64,000 bases of DNA, taken from the NCBI GenBank assembly GCA_013396635.1, contig WBMW01000577.1, positions 1,195,755 through 1,259,754 on the forward strand, read 5' to 3'. The translations under genes and the position numbers were made by a program. This document shows, one piece after another, positions 1 through 12,163 of this stretch. The notes below the pieces were generated by a model. The model saw nothing but the letters and a program-made list of their open reading frames with translations. It was not told where the DNA came from and did no database searches. The first letter of the stretch is position 1. Each line of letters starts with the position of its first letter. This stretch comes from Penelope pileata. Lineage: Eukaryota; Chordata; Aves; Galliformes; Cracidae.

Positions 1-829
1 AGAAGGTAAATTAAATTTTAGAGAAAGAAAAGAAAACAGGATAGCTCAGCCATATGTAGAAAGACATGAGTGCTCACACGTACATTCTTTGTGAATGTAA
101 AAATAATACCTAAATATATGCAAACAGATCAACTCACGCAGACGTTTGTATAGTCATACAGGGATACGAGCATAGGCATACAATTTTGCATTCTTTATTC
201 ATCATGCAAAATTATATATAAACCAGCATGCATCACATCATATTCATATTCATTGATCTAATTAGAAATTTTTTAGTCTATCATCATTGCGTTTTAATCA
301 TTTCCACAGTTTATTTGTGCCAGAATACAGTATTTCTGAGAGTAATGTAGGAACAGCCTTATTGACTGATTCGAGGACGTATATTTCCTGAAAGCAAAAA
401 TATATATGCTTTCAGTTACTGTGCTTTTTGATCTCAGTGCTTTCCCAAACATATCAACGGATTTCTTGAATAATGAAATTCTTTATAGAGATGTTTAAGA
501 ATGACGTAAAGAACTTAGAAGTGCTAAACTCATAGAAGTGCTAGAACTCTTCAACAAAAAACACACCTACAGATACACTCTTAACACCTGATTATCTTCT
601 GGCTCCTATTCACACATTCATATGTGGTAAAGGCAGAGTTTTGAAAAACTTGCTGAACTGGTTTCTGTGTAAGGTTTCTTCCGATCTATCCCTATACAGG
701 TTATATCTTGCCATTAAGACAAGATTTCATGGATAAGGACTAACTCTTCACTCTGTATCTATCTGTATAACAATCAGCAGAGCGACTACTGCAAAACACC
801 ACAGAATTCCTACAAGACCACAGTTAGAA
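1..829. other. Noncoding, no recognised feature
   Basis: AT-rich unique-looking sequence. I see no coding exon, no repeat of a family I know and no low-complexity tract of note. It could be intergenic or intronic. No splice-flanked open frame stands out. Confidence 0.6.
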
Positions 830-1540
830 ACAGCTGTTCTGGGTTAGATCAACAGCCCATCTTGCTTAGTATTTTGCCTCTGTCAGTATCCACAAGTAAA
901 AGTTCAAGGAAGAGCAAGCATACGTAATGCTTTGCATATTCAGACTCAGACTATTTTCATCTCAAAGATTTTGTCATTTTTATGAGATTTGTCTATTTAA
1001 TAATCTCCAGAGGATGACTCTTGCAAGTATTTGTCCAGACTCCCATTGATATCATGCCATCATGCCAATTTTATGTACAAGAGCATCCAGCAAGCTGTAC
1101 CACAGGTCCATCATTGGCCATGTGGAGAACCACCATCCAAAATTTGTCCTGAGCCTGACCCTTATTTGTGAATGCCATAAATCTTAGGAGCTCCAGCCTA
1201 TAGCAGTTGCTGTTTGTGTAGAAATCATTAAAAAAAAAAAAAAGAAAAAAGAAAAAAGAAAACAAACATAACAAACATCCTTGTTGCCCTTCTCTGGACC
1301 TTCTCAAATTCTAATACACCTCAGAGACCATTTTACAAGTGGAGATGGGACTGCTTTTCCTTATGTGCATCACTTTACATATATCTACATTGCATTTCAT
1401 CTATCATATTATTGCCCAGTCATTCAGTCTTTGTAATACTTCACAGTCTGCCCTTGTCCTGAAAGTCTGAATAACTTGTATCATCAGCATATTTTCTTAC
1501 CTTACTGCCTACTCTCTTTTTTCAGGTCATTTTTGAGACT
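830..1540 (-). mobile_element. Ancient CR1/L3-lineage LINE fragment, decayed
   Basis: Read on the plus strand, this segment follows the reverse complement of the 3' half of an old sauropsid CR1-type LINE. The order of landmarks is right: a 'gggttagatcaacagcccat' block near 840, a 'gcaagctgtaccacagg' block near 1090, 'ccttgttgcccttctctgga' near 1279, 'catcactttacatatatcta' near 1368, 'attgcccagtcattcagtct' near 1410, 'agtctgcccttgtcctgaaa' near 1445 and 'gtatcatcagcatattttct' near 1478. These correspond to the region coding for the C-terminal part of reverse transcriptase in the parent element, but frameshifts and stops are everywhere. An A-rich tract interrupts it at 1229-1264. Homology is recalled, not computed. 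Boundaries are good to perhaps 50 bases. Confidence 0.7.
1229..1264. repeat. A-rich low-complexity tract
   Basis: Runs of A broken by single G residues, A(14)GA(6)GA(6)G style. It lies inside the ancient CR1 copy and has no counterpart in the parent element. It may be a later expansion or the poly-A scar of a small insertion. Confidence 0.85.
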
Positions 1541-4500
1541 TCTTTCTGAGACAGTGAGGTTTAACCAGCTTGTACCAGCTGCACACTCTCAGCACGGCTG
1601 GAATAGCTGTCCATGACCTAGATTTGGGTGACACAGTGAACTGGATCAGGCAAGTGACCTGCAGTTTTTTTGCTGGGCTACTTTTAAATGAGCAGGCAGG
1701 AATGGTATAAGCTGATAGTGTCAAACATAGAAGCTTAGTGTTACACTGCCCCAGTGGTAAGGTGAATGAGCAAGCTTAACCTTGAAATCATCAACTTATA
1801 CTGACTGCAAAGCCAACATGTTAAACTGTCATGGCCGCTGTACACAATGCCTCTAGTTGGCAAATAAGACAAAGGATAAAGAACAGGGAAAAGAAACACA
1901 GGTATATGAATTCCACCTCTCATGTATTGATTTTGTATGGGCTTGTAAAGCCCTCTTATGTGTTAATTGTGATACAATAAATAGAATATCTTACAAAAAA
2001 GGACATAGCAGGAGGAAGTATAGAGGAGGGAGGTAAACACAAGTAGAAGGCTGAGCAAGGAAGAAGAGTGCAGTGAACCTACCAGAGGGGACGTCAATCT
2101 ACAAAACCTCATAATGTTTCTCTATCTTCATTTCTGTCTTCACCAGTGAGTGCTTGCAATTATATTTCACTGGACTGAGATGTTCTGGAAGTTGTATTAA
2201 CTAGCTCAAACCTGAAGTACTTCCTACTTGGAAAAATTTCTGTGTGTGTCATAAGAGATTACAGCTAAAAGAAAGGCAGGACACAAAATGTACTCTGTAA
2301 AAATGTTACCCCTGGAATCTTATGTGAAAGAAGATGGAAGAAACGTAGATCAAAATGAATATGTTTTGGAATAAATCTCTAAGCTTCAGGCATTTGACAC
2401 CTGTACCTAAGCTCATTACTCTGAACTGCCTTTGGTGTTCTTAGGCAGGTATTTCTAGGAAGTAATTCATACGTCCTTATTAGAATGGATTGTACCATTG
2501 ATTCCAATGACAGTGTTGATCACATCACCATTGACCGTGAAAAAATTTTTGGAAAACTAGTTCAGAAGTAGATATCATCTTTGTAGAACCCCACCTCATG
2601 TCTTTCTGCCTTGCTTGTGTCTAGAAAAAGTTAAATAATTTAAGAGCTGATAGCCCATTCATTGGTTCTGAAGGGTTCAGTTCCCTTGGTTAAGCTTTTC
2701 AGCAAGTTCTGTCCTTAGAAGTCTCCTAAAATCATCTCATTCATCCTAGGACATCCAAGATAGACATCATGGACAATAACTATAATTTTTCTTTGCTTAT
2801 CACGTTTGTCACAAGAAATTTTCTAGAAAGTCTGCACAGAAGTTCCAGCATGAGCTATTTACATGCTCCAAGCTTGAAAAAAAATATCTACTTCAAGATG
2901 CCTACAGTTATCTCAATTGCAGCTGTTTACCCATAGCTATTTGAGCAGTAGAGCCATTTAAAAAGTGACTAGAACGGCTTATTAATAAAGAAAAATATGC
3001 GTAATTTTTTTCATTTCCTTCCTTTACTCAAAATCAATAACTGAAAGCTTCAGAAAGTTACAAAATACTGAAAACAAAAGACTAGAATGGAAAATGCTAT
3101 ACACAATTAATTATAGTTATCGCTGTTGCCATGATTGTGATTTACAACATATATCTCTCCTTGCATTAAAAATGAAAAGGCATAAAACAGGACAAGAAAA
3201 TAGTTGGAGGGCAATACTTTCTCTCTGTATGCTCTCCTGAGAACCAGACTTCTACATTTTCCATGACTGTGACCTGTTTCCTCCTACATCACAATGATAT
3301 TGGGGACAGCTTTATATCCCATTGTGAGATGCATTAGACAGCACAACTGTGTGAAAACACAAGGTTAGCAAGAAAATGAAGTAAAATAGGATGCTGAAAA
3401 GTGGGACAGTCTTAAAACAGTGGGACATCTGGCTAGCCTATCCAAGATGGAATTGAGCAGCTGCTGAACTGCCACAGGAATGCTCCACAAAGGCACACAG
3501 GAATTGCCGTTCCAGATCAAACTAATGGTGCCACTACCAGATGCTTCAGAGCAAGATGTAAAACTCCCATAACAGGCAATTGTACAACAACATGTTGGTG
3601 AGGAAAGTTTCTCCTTTAGGTCTCAGACATTTAGTGCATGATTTATATCCTGAAGAATGTGCATTGATTTATGTCCTGGAGAAACCACAGTTATCCTTAT
3701 AATTCACATAATGGCTAATCCTCTCTTTTAAAACATCTACATTCTTTTTCTCAGTTACATGTTACGGTAGTCGTGTATTATTGGGAAAAAAAAAATGAAG
3801 AAATATTGCAACCAAACGAAATGCAGGGAAGAATACAGGAGGAAAATACAATCATGGAAATTTGAACACAGCCAAGAGGCTATGGATAATCTCAAAAAAT
3901 GTAACACACGTTTTCCCTTTTAAATACATGACAGCATTAGGAATGGCAAAAATATAGCTAACAAAACACAGGTTGAAGGAATCCAGGTGTAAGGGTATGC
4001 AGATGGAGCGAAGTGAGGATGAGCACTGCCAGCTGGCTGGATGAGGGCCCCTGTCCTTCCTTGTGTCAGAGCTGCTAACCACTACAAAGGACAAACACCA
4101 ACAGTGAGGGTCTCTAATCCAGTTTCCTTAGTCATCAAAATATAGTCTAAAGAAGGGCATTGCTTAAATCCCATCCTTCTCAGAGACTGAGATTCATCAT
4201 ACAGCACATAGGCTGGTATTATCCTTGGGCAGCTTGTAGTTCAAATTTTGACCAGGCCGTTGAACTGCTTTTGAGAGCTGTTAAGTGATAGACTAAGCCA
4301 GTAGATTTGTGTCATTGAGATGGCTTCTCTAAAGAGGGCATTAAATCCCCATTGGTCAGGGTCGCTACAGTAGACTGAGCAATTTTTTTCTCTTTCAGAG
4401 CATGAGCATGTACTCTAAACTATTTATGTTAAGAAAATGCATGCCAAGATCTGAATGCTTGCTAGGGGTATGACATGACAGGCACACATGCTACAGCTGT

Positions 4501-4749
4501 GTACATTCTGCTGATGCCAGAGACTGTATTTCATTTTGAACTACTTAAAGGAGTAGCTTAAGTTTTATGGCAATCCACATAGTGCATCAGCATATAAACA
4601 TATTCTCATCTGAGAGAGGGTTTTTGATCCATGCTACCACTTTTAAGCCAGCACAAAATGGTAACAATACAAATGGAAGACTTTCATTTAAACATGAAAA
4701 GGCTGAATACTTAAGTCACCCAAACATTTCTTAGATTATAAAACTCTGA
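1541..4749. other. Noncoding, no recognised gene
   Basis: Unique AT-rich sequence. It contains a purine-rich stretch near 2000-2080 and short A runs near 2880 and 3785. Open frames here are at most about 80 codons and show no family resemblance or paired splice signals that I can defend. Confidence 0.55.
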
Positions 4750-5690
4750 GGAACTACTGTGCTAATCTAATCCGATCTTTCTGAAAGACATCCTGTTGTG
4801 ATTGCCAGAGACAGAGTTTCCACCATAATCCTTGTTAAATTGTTCTATAGGTTAATCATCTTTCTCATAAAACTACTGCATGTAAATCTGAATTTTTCCA
4901 GCTTCAGTGTCCATCTATTTCATCTTGTTATGTCTTTGTCTCTCGGACTAGAGAACCCATAATCATCAAATGTATTCTCTCCATGGAGATACTTTTAAAC
5001 TGTGATTATGTCATCTCTTAACTTTTCTTTTGATAAAGTAAACAGATTGAACTCACTGAGTTTACAAGCCTTGTTTTCTTGTCCTTTAACTGCTCCTGTA
5101 TTTCTTACCCAAATTTGCCCCTTTCCACTTCCCAGCATGGTGAACTCCCCAAATTGGATCCACTAATCTAGTCACAGCCAGATGGAAAATATAAAGAAGA
5201 TATAACAACCTAATCCCTTCTCACTCTTCCAAGGATCACAAAAGACATATTTATACAGTTAGGAGTCCATTTACATTTTGAGGCCTACCAGTTAGCCAGT
5301 TCTAATAAACTCTAATTTAATTATTCTAATAAACTCTAAAATAAATAAGTTCTAATAAATGTGCGCTGTGTTGACTATTAGTCATTACAGTTTCTTAAAA
5401 AAAAATGTTTGCTGGGCACTCAGATGAATGCCTGACATAAGTCTACGTATACTGTATCAATGCTATTTACCTTTATTAACCCAGCTCATAATCCCATCAG
5501 AGAAAGACATCTGGCTGGTTTGACAAGAATTATTTTCATAAACTTGTGTTGATCGACAGTTAATATATTATGCTCTCTTGGAATTTGCAGTATCCCTATT
5601 GATAACATTTCATGAGGAATTATTCCGTCAACTGCTGAAAGACTATGTTCTGCCCCTGTGGAAATTCTGCAGGTCATTTTGCATTAAGTG
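4750..5690 (-). mobile_element. Ancient CR1/L3-lineage LINE fragment, long, decayed
   Basis: The plus strand reads through successive blocks of a reverse-complemented old CR1. These include 'cctgttgtgattgccagaga' (near 4790), 'ttgttaaattgttctatagg' (near 4832), 'catcttgttatgtctttgtc' (near 4921), 'ccatggagatacttttaaac' (near 4981), 'gattatgtcatctcttaact' (near 5003), 'gaagatataacaacctaatc' (near 5196), then 'ctggctggtttgacaagaat' and 'aaacttgtgttga' (near 5511-5552). These match, in order, the 3' untranslated and reverse-transcriptase portions of CR1 elements known from turtles and crocodilians. Coding capacity is lost. A three-copy local duplication sits inside at 5300-5360. Roughly 30% divergence by eye; boundaries approximate. 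Confidence 0.75.
5300..5360. repeat. Three-copy tandem duplication, period 24-26
   Basis: The word 'ttctaataaa' starts at 5300, 5324 and 5350, with related AT-rich sequence between. The second copy also repeats 'ctctaa'. It interrupts the ancient CR1 copy and looks like slippage after insertion. Confidence 0.8.
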
Positions 5691-6635
5691 GATTCTAACT
5701 TATATTAAACCTATCTCTGACTTTTGTCATATAATATAATGCAGCCATCACTGAGAAGAGGCTGCCTTTAACAAATGAAATGGCTGAGGTAAGAGTGTAA
5801 ATACTTCAGTACAAATTAAACTAAGCAGGTAGTCATATTTAAGCTTTAGGCTTCCAGAAGATCAATCTTCCCATGTGAGAAAAATTTACCGGTCTATAGC
5901 CTATGTGAGTATGCTTTTTTAAGAAATGCATTAAATACATTATCATAACATAGGTCAGTATATAAAAGGATGCATTAAACCCAAATCACTTAGATTTCTC
6001 CAAAGCCTATGTACCAATGATAATACCATACTAGCACACAAAGAAAATTCCCATCATTTATTATAAAACAGTTTACTCTCATAAAAACAAAAGAAATAAT
6101 CAGTATTCCAGAAAGGAAGTGCAATGGATAGAATGAAATGCAATCAAAATGCCCAAAGTTCTTTTAGAATAGGTCAGGAAATGGATAGTGCGTTCTAATG
6201 TCCTACAACCTAGTCCATTTGATCAAATTCACAATAAATTCAGAGAAAATTACTACCTAGGCATTCCTAGTGGTCTGTAATCCTAAAATTAGGTAAATAA
6301 AAGCGATGCACTTTAGAGCACTGCAGCACCTTGTCTTTAAGTTATGCATCTAGGCTCACTATACACACAACTAATAGGAATGTATAAACCTGTAAAAAGT
6401 TCTACCTAAGACAGAAAATGGCATTTTCTTAAAATAGATAGTAAGAAATGAGAATTAAAGCATGAGTTCCTCATCCTTCATCCTTGAGCCCTGGAGTCTG
6501 GGCACCCATTTCTCCCATTGCTGCCATTTATCTCTTAATAAAGGCTAGGTAAACAAGTGTGTTTCTATATTGGGTTCTTCAGTGGAGACAGATCTTTTAA
6601 AATCCAGCTATTATCCCTCAACCTTATTTTCCAGA
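5691..6635. other. Noncoding, no recognised feature
   Basis: Unique AT-rich sequence with no gene or repeat that I recognise. Confidence 0.6.
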
Positions 6636-6765
6636 ACTTCCAGAGGCTGGAACAGTCATCCAGAATCTGGGGATCTGGGTTTGATTCCCTTCTCTGTCCA
6701 AAGAATCTGAACTCCCAACTCCTTAAGGCATCACAGTCAATAAGAAGAGTTATAAGGTGTTTTGC
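6636..6765 (+). mobile_element. Ancient SINE-like interspersed repeat remnant (copy 1)
   Basis: The segment carries 'gggtttgattcccttctctg', followed by a 'gaactcccaactcctta' block and ending 'gagttataagg'. This order matches an old tRNA-derived-looking repeat common in turtles and seen in other sauropsids. The 'ggtttgattcc' word resembles the B box of a tRNA-type pol III promoter. No matching A box was found at the right distance, so it is not a tRNA gene. A sister copy lies at 7015-7135. The family name is not asserted. Confidence 0.4.
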
Positions 6766-7014
6766 TGCATACTAAAGTTCTTTCACTTAGTGTGACCCAC
6801 TTAAACAATGAAATGGAAAAGAGAGAGAGAACTCTAAATCCCACAGTTTAAATCACTCATGGTAATGTCTAATAAAAAACATTATAGTAAAAGAGACAGT
6901 TCCCTAGGCCAAAATCTGTTACTTGTACTTGTTTTCTCCCTTTCTTGGAGAATGTTTAAGTCAGTCATATAAAGCAGAAGAGCCTCAGCATGAGAGAACA
7001 AGGGTGTCCAAACC
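6766..7014. other. Noncoding spacer between two related repeat remnants
   Basis: AT-rich, with a short GA run near 6820. No gene seen. Confidence 0.5.
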
Positions 7015-7135
7015 TTCCCACTCAGATTACTGGTGAAGGCACATCCCAGGAGATAGGAGATGAAGATTCAAATTCACTTAGATTTAGGAAGGAGCTGAAC
7101 ATTTGTCCCGGATTAGTGTTCTATCCACTGATGAT
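7015..7135 (+). mobile_element. Ancient SINE-like interspersed repeat remnant (copy 2)
   Basis: Contains 'aagattcaaattcact', then 'ggaaggagctgaacatttgt' and 'agtgttctatccactgat'. These are the same ordered blocks as the family at 6636-6765, with the part ending in 'tctatccactga' better kept here. The two copies have decayed independently. Confidence 0.4.
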
Positions 7136-7599
7136 AAATGTCACTTGCTGCATTCCTGTTTCCTGGCTTTGTTAGAAAGGCACTGATCCTTTTAGGAGAA
7201 TCTTTGTGATTTACGGCAAGATTTAGGCCAGCGATAGGTCTTGAGATGTTTTGGGAGTCTACCTAGACTGGAAATTTAAGACATCCAGGGAGGATTAATC
7301 TCACCAAACTTGAGTTGACTAACACTTACATGTTTAGTCTTATTAGTCTAGACTCACTCTGTAACAGCTGTGATGAGCAAATCGCTTCAGTTGTCATAAA
7401 AAGGACACCTTGCACACGTACCTGCTTTTCTCCTATGACTATGAAGAGAAGCTAAACGATGCACTCAGGTTAGACACCTCATTTTTATGGCTAAATTAAG
7501 GTAAAATTAACCCTTCTTTTGCAACTACAGATACATATAAACTTCAGGTTTAAGACACAGCTAGTGAAGGAGTTGTGGTGTTAATTTGTTCATCTGAAT

Positions 7600-8450
7600 A
7601 CCTCAGGCAATCAATCCCATCTTATAGTCTTTCTGATTATGGCCCAGTCTTTCACAGTTAGATTAAAGAAACAAAATACATTGTTTATTTCTTTTGCAGA
7701 TTCAAAATCATGCCCTTGGAATTCACTTTGCAAGTCCAGCTCTGCATATGATGTGCGGTTCCTACTTTCTGTAGCATGTGACTCCCCTGTCCTTTTCCCT
7801 TTAACTTCACCAACATAATCCAAAGAAACATTATTTTCAGAGTTTAACTCCACTGATGGGTTGTGCTCAGTTGTGCCAGGCCCAATGTACTTTACTAAGC
7901 TCCAATTCAGACATCAACACAGTTGACCCAAAACTGACCTGAAGGCATAAGATAAGGTCCAAGACTGCTTGGCCAGAAGCAATCAAAATTTCTTTGTATT
8001 GAAGATAATAACTTATTAACTGAATTTTCTGTATCCTTGTTTTATCTGACTGATCATCAGAAATGTATCTGTTCTGACTGTTGGCCACTGACTGGTAAAT
8101 CGATTCCTTTCATGAGTATAGGCTTGTGACAAGTGACTGCAGAGAGCGACTCTGCTCAGATGAGAGATATCTGCAATATCCATTCTCCAGATCTCCTGAG
8201 CTCTGAGATTGCATGCTTCTGGGCGATTTTTTTTTTCTATCGGAGAGAGGGATGAAAATGAGGGGAACATTTTTAATTTCATTGAAGTAAAGTTTTCCAT
8301 TTAATAAATTATTCTGATAAAACATTCCCAAATAATGGTGAGGGGTTTTTTTCATTCTAGTGATTATGTTTTCCTTCTTTAATAAAGGCACAGTGTGGAC
8401 AAGGCTGTCAAAAGGGTAAAACCTGGAGCAGAAAATACTCATGCACATCT
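7600..8450 (-). other. Unidentified cluster of minus-strand open frames; possible pseudogene or exon
   Basis: Four overlapping or abutting open frames lie on the minus strand (8448-8110, 8300-8016, 8088-7867, 7895-7611). The first and third share one frame and are separated by a single TGA near 8110, so that frame runs about 190 codons with one stop. The last frame is hydrophilic and rich in Glu, Ser and Asn, with possible N-glycosylation sites (NVS, NRT). I recognise no domain. There is no convincing splice donor after the last frame, and the acceptor candidates are weak. It may be chance, an old processed pseudogene, or part of a decayed retroelement. Confidence 0.15.
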
Positions 8451-11400
8451 TCCATCATGTTAATAAGATTTGTTCCAGGATGGTAAAAATATCTGAGTTG
8501 TCTAGAGCAGCACTTGTATAATTGCTCACAATATCTGTAGGAACACATATGTATATACTGTGCATGCATGGCCAAAACTAGTGATAAAGAAATAGGTTGG
8601 GATTAACTGCTGGAAAACCTGGAAGTTTCCTTCAGAACTTCCGTGTTTCTAAGTGCCATTGCCAAGGCCTATAATTATACACATAAGATTCTTGCACCTT
8701 GGTTAATGGCGTAAGCAAGTCTGAGAGCCAAGCCAAAATTTTGTGTAGTACAGACTCTGTTGCAGTTCACAGATACCCAGAATCAAATAGTTTATGAAAT
8801 TATCTTTGTAAATTCTCCAGGGGCTTAGCTGACCCCCATCAACCTTCCAGTATGTTATAGCTAAAAAATGAAAAATGCAGAGCTTGAAATGAGAAGTACA
8901 GAAAACTGATTCAGCTGTCATTTTCTGATACTGATAAAAACAGATCCAGTAAATAGGAAGTGCTTCATCTTTCTTCCACCTCCTACTTCAGTTTTTAAGG
9001 ACAGAAACTCACTTTTTCCTATATACAGAAAAAAGAAGACTCATTTTCCAACTAAAACAAATATTTTTCTTAAACCAACTTTTATTTTCCCAAATATTTG
9101 ACAGGAGCAGACTGTACCATTCTGAAGAAGTTTAGTCAGCTGTGCAGATTGACTTTTGAAGTGTAAAATAAACCTTTACTTAACAGATGTCAAGAATATG
9201 ACTTTGTGAGATAATGACAGGTTTTGTAATAGGTTGGTGGTGGTTCTTTCTAAGTGGAATGAATGAAGTTTTGGTGCCAACTCTTTAAATAAAATGACAA
9301 CATGATTATTAACAATTGACTGGAATCAGGAAAGGGAAAGCAACAAAACTGACTGTACTTCTTTTTTGTGTGCTTGGAAGGCACAAATTGCTCACTAAAT
9401 TGTGCCGAAGCACGACTGTCTTTAAAGTGTATGCTCATCCTCCATTTGGGACTTGCAGTACAACTGAAAGGAGATAATCCATGGAGCTGGCCCTAAACCC
9501 AGTCTTGAAATATGAGGCAAAGCTAACCTCTCTCCTAGACCCCTTTTCTTCTGCAGGACATAGATATCCTGATTCCACACCAATCTGATAATAATTTCTA
9601 AAGCTGACTCATCCCTCATCCAGTCAAAACCAGCTTACTGCCCCACCAACTCACATGATTTTTACTTTTAGGAATGGAAAGTGGGATCCACTGCAAGATT
9701 CTTCTATCATCTTCCAAGAAGGCAGCACTGATCCTGCTGTCAACACGGTCAACTGCACAAGAAAGGCACTAACACTCCCTCTAGAAGTTTCACACAGAGC
9801 CAATATTTTTTGCTGTGCAAAACACCAGTAGTGAAGCCTTTTTAAAAGTTGAGGCACCTGAGGTGAGTGGCACTAACTTTCATTGCTGGCTGAGCCCATT
9901 GGTATTTGGCATGGATTCCATCAAACTTTCTCATCCTTCAAAAATAGCTCTGTGGACTGTCACAGTGAGTCTGGCTGGCTGTGATTGTTCTATACTGTAA
10001 GCCAGAGTATATCATCCTGAGATGGAAACTGAAATGTGGGCTTATTGTGGGATTCAAACAAAAGATGAGGGACAATTTTATCTCTGGTGGCCCCACGCTG
10101 AACTTGCTTGATGGCAATCAGGAGCTGCTCTATGCAGACCTGAGAGTATGAGCTTTCACAGCGGCTGGGTCCCGTTAGAGGGGAGTACTAACATGGACAT
10201 GTGTACTGACTCTTTTCTTACTTGTTGGCCTTGTGCCCAAGAGCCAGACCTGCTTCTAAATATATCAAAATTTTTGAAGTCCCTTGGGAACAACTGTCCT
10301 TTGCCAGTGAAACCACGTGCTGCTCATCTCCCTGTCAGTGTTACCCTGCCAGCTCTCAGCTCTGCCAGTTGACACACCACTGCAGTGATGGCCAGTCGTC
10401 CCCACCTGCCTGTTGGGTCATCCGGGGACCAGTGTTCATCACCTCTCCGGCTTTCTTATCACTGTCCTTCCAACTGACCCCTTCAGTTCTTCTCCTGTAA
10501 CTCCAGTCTGTCACTATTTCTGTCCTTTCCTCACTCTGCCTATCTTTATTTGGGATCTTCTTCTTCCTGTCAGCTCCTCACTGCTTTGTTGAAATAGTAT
10601 ATTTTCTTTCCTTTCTTCCCCTTTTTTTGAAATTTTGTTTGCTGTTTCTCAGATTCCCCTCCCAGCCTTCAGGTTCCCATGAATCCTCACGAAGCCTGTT
10701 CTCTGGCTCTCCTCCGTACATTACTTCAGCTTTCCTTCTATCCTATCAATACATACTTGACAGCCCTCTCCACTCTGTTGCAGCTGATTTCTCTGTCTGC
10801 TATATCTCTGAATATTCAGGACAGGACTGTGAGGAGAAGGGTGAGATAAAATCACCCAAAACCTGTGCACATGGGTACAAATGTCATTGCAAATTTGAGG
10901 CGTGAGAGTCCTGGTTATTAACCAGGACCAAAATCATCAACCAAAAGTTGACTAGACCAAATGCTATTTCAAAGCAACCCCTTCCTCCTCTGATTGTTAT
11001 ACTTTACAATGGAAGCTAACGAAGAAAAGGAAAATTCTTTTCTCTGCAGAGGGAACTAATGCAGCAGACCTGCAGTGGCTCTTCTGGGGCCCTCCCCATC
11101 TACAAAGAAAATCCACGTAAGTCCCCTGTAAATACACACCCTCAGCTTTTCTGTGAAATGCATGCTATTTACACAATAGCCCATTACAACAGCCCATCTG
11201 TTAACCCTCTTTCATGACCACAGGTGGAACATGAAAAATTCTTTTAAATGGAGCATTGAGGGTCTTTGGAGTAAAGCTTGTTTGCCACTGTGTAGCTAGG
11301 CCTCCCACCGAGCCAAGATCTGCAGCCTTCTGGGGCTTCCAGCCATGGCTGGCCTTCAGTCAAACAGGGCCCAGGGCAAGCCAGAATTTCATGCCCTTCC

Positions 11401-12094
11401 AGAACGTTAATTGATTGGGGATAAACATTAACCTAGAATTTCAGTTGTGCACTGTAGTCTTAAACATGACAGGCAGGTGCCCAGCTGACTCAACCCTCAG
11501 GCTTATCCTACTTGAAGGGTCTTTTTATAAGGCCCAGGAGGTCACAGAAGTTCAGTTCGTTTTATTATACAAAGGACTACAAAGCATCTAAACATTTTTA
11601 TTTTTAAGAGTTTCCCTGCAATTCAGAAAATAATTGTGAAAACATGGACAGAGACAGGGCACATCCCGAGTTCTTGAGATGGACTCACTGGTTCTGAGAT
11701 CAGAGTGAAGAACCAGCACCTCAGCCCAGACTGCAAGCTGAAGACAAGTCATTATTTAGATTACATACACACTTACAGTGATAGATAATCCACCCATTCC
11801 TTGAACTCTAAGAGACATATTGTCCTTCCAAAAATGTCATCACAGGTTCTCAGAAGATTTGGCAAAGAGTACAGGCAGTTTCAATACCATTGGCCAGAAT
11901 CCAACACAAAGTATAAAAGTTATGGGCTCCCATCCCATCACCAGTGTGGGAATAAAGTTTCTAAGAGGCGGTTAGAAATCAAAGATCAAAGAAAGAATGA
12001 CAGGGATTTTGTGACACTCAAAAACTATTTGCTGAGAGCTGTAAGATTGCTAGCCTCCCTACTTCTTTTTTCCAGGATGATTCAATTACCCAAT
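8451..12094. other. Noncoding, no recognised gene; pyrimidine-rich patch
   Basis: Mostly unique sequence. From about 10440 to 10770 the plus strand is strongly C/T-rich, with stop-poor plus-strand frames as a side effect. It faintly recalls the 3' part of L2-type LINEs, but I could not line up enough landmarks to call it. No exon supported. Confidence 0.5.
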
Positions 12095-12163
12095 TAAAAA
12101 AGAAACAACCCAAATTGGCAAAAAAAATTCAAGTTAAAAAAAAAAAAAAACATACAAAAAAAA
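12095..12163. repeat. A-rich low-complexity tract
   Basis: Several A runs (up to 15) separated by short words, on the plus strand. It may be the tail of an unrecognised retroposed sequence, but nothing upstream identifies a source. Confidence 0.8.

Noticed and set aside
6665..6690. tRNA-like B-box word
   Set aside because: No A box, no cloverleaf and no terminator at suitable spacing. Better explained as part of an old SINE-like repeat.
10440..10770. Pyrimidine-rich stretch as an L2 LINE or splice-acceptor-rich exon cluster
   Set aside because: Not enough ordered landmarks for a LINE call, and polypyrimidine tracts alone do not define exons.
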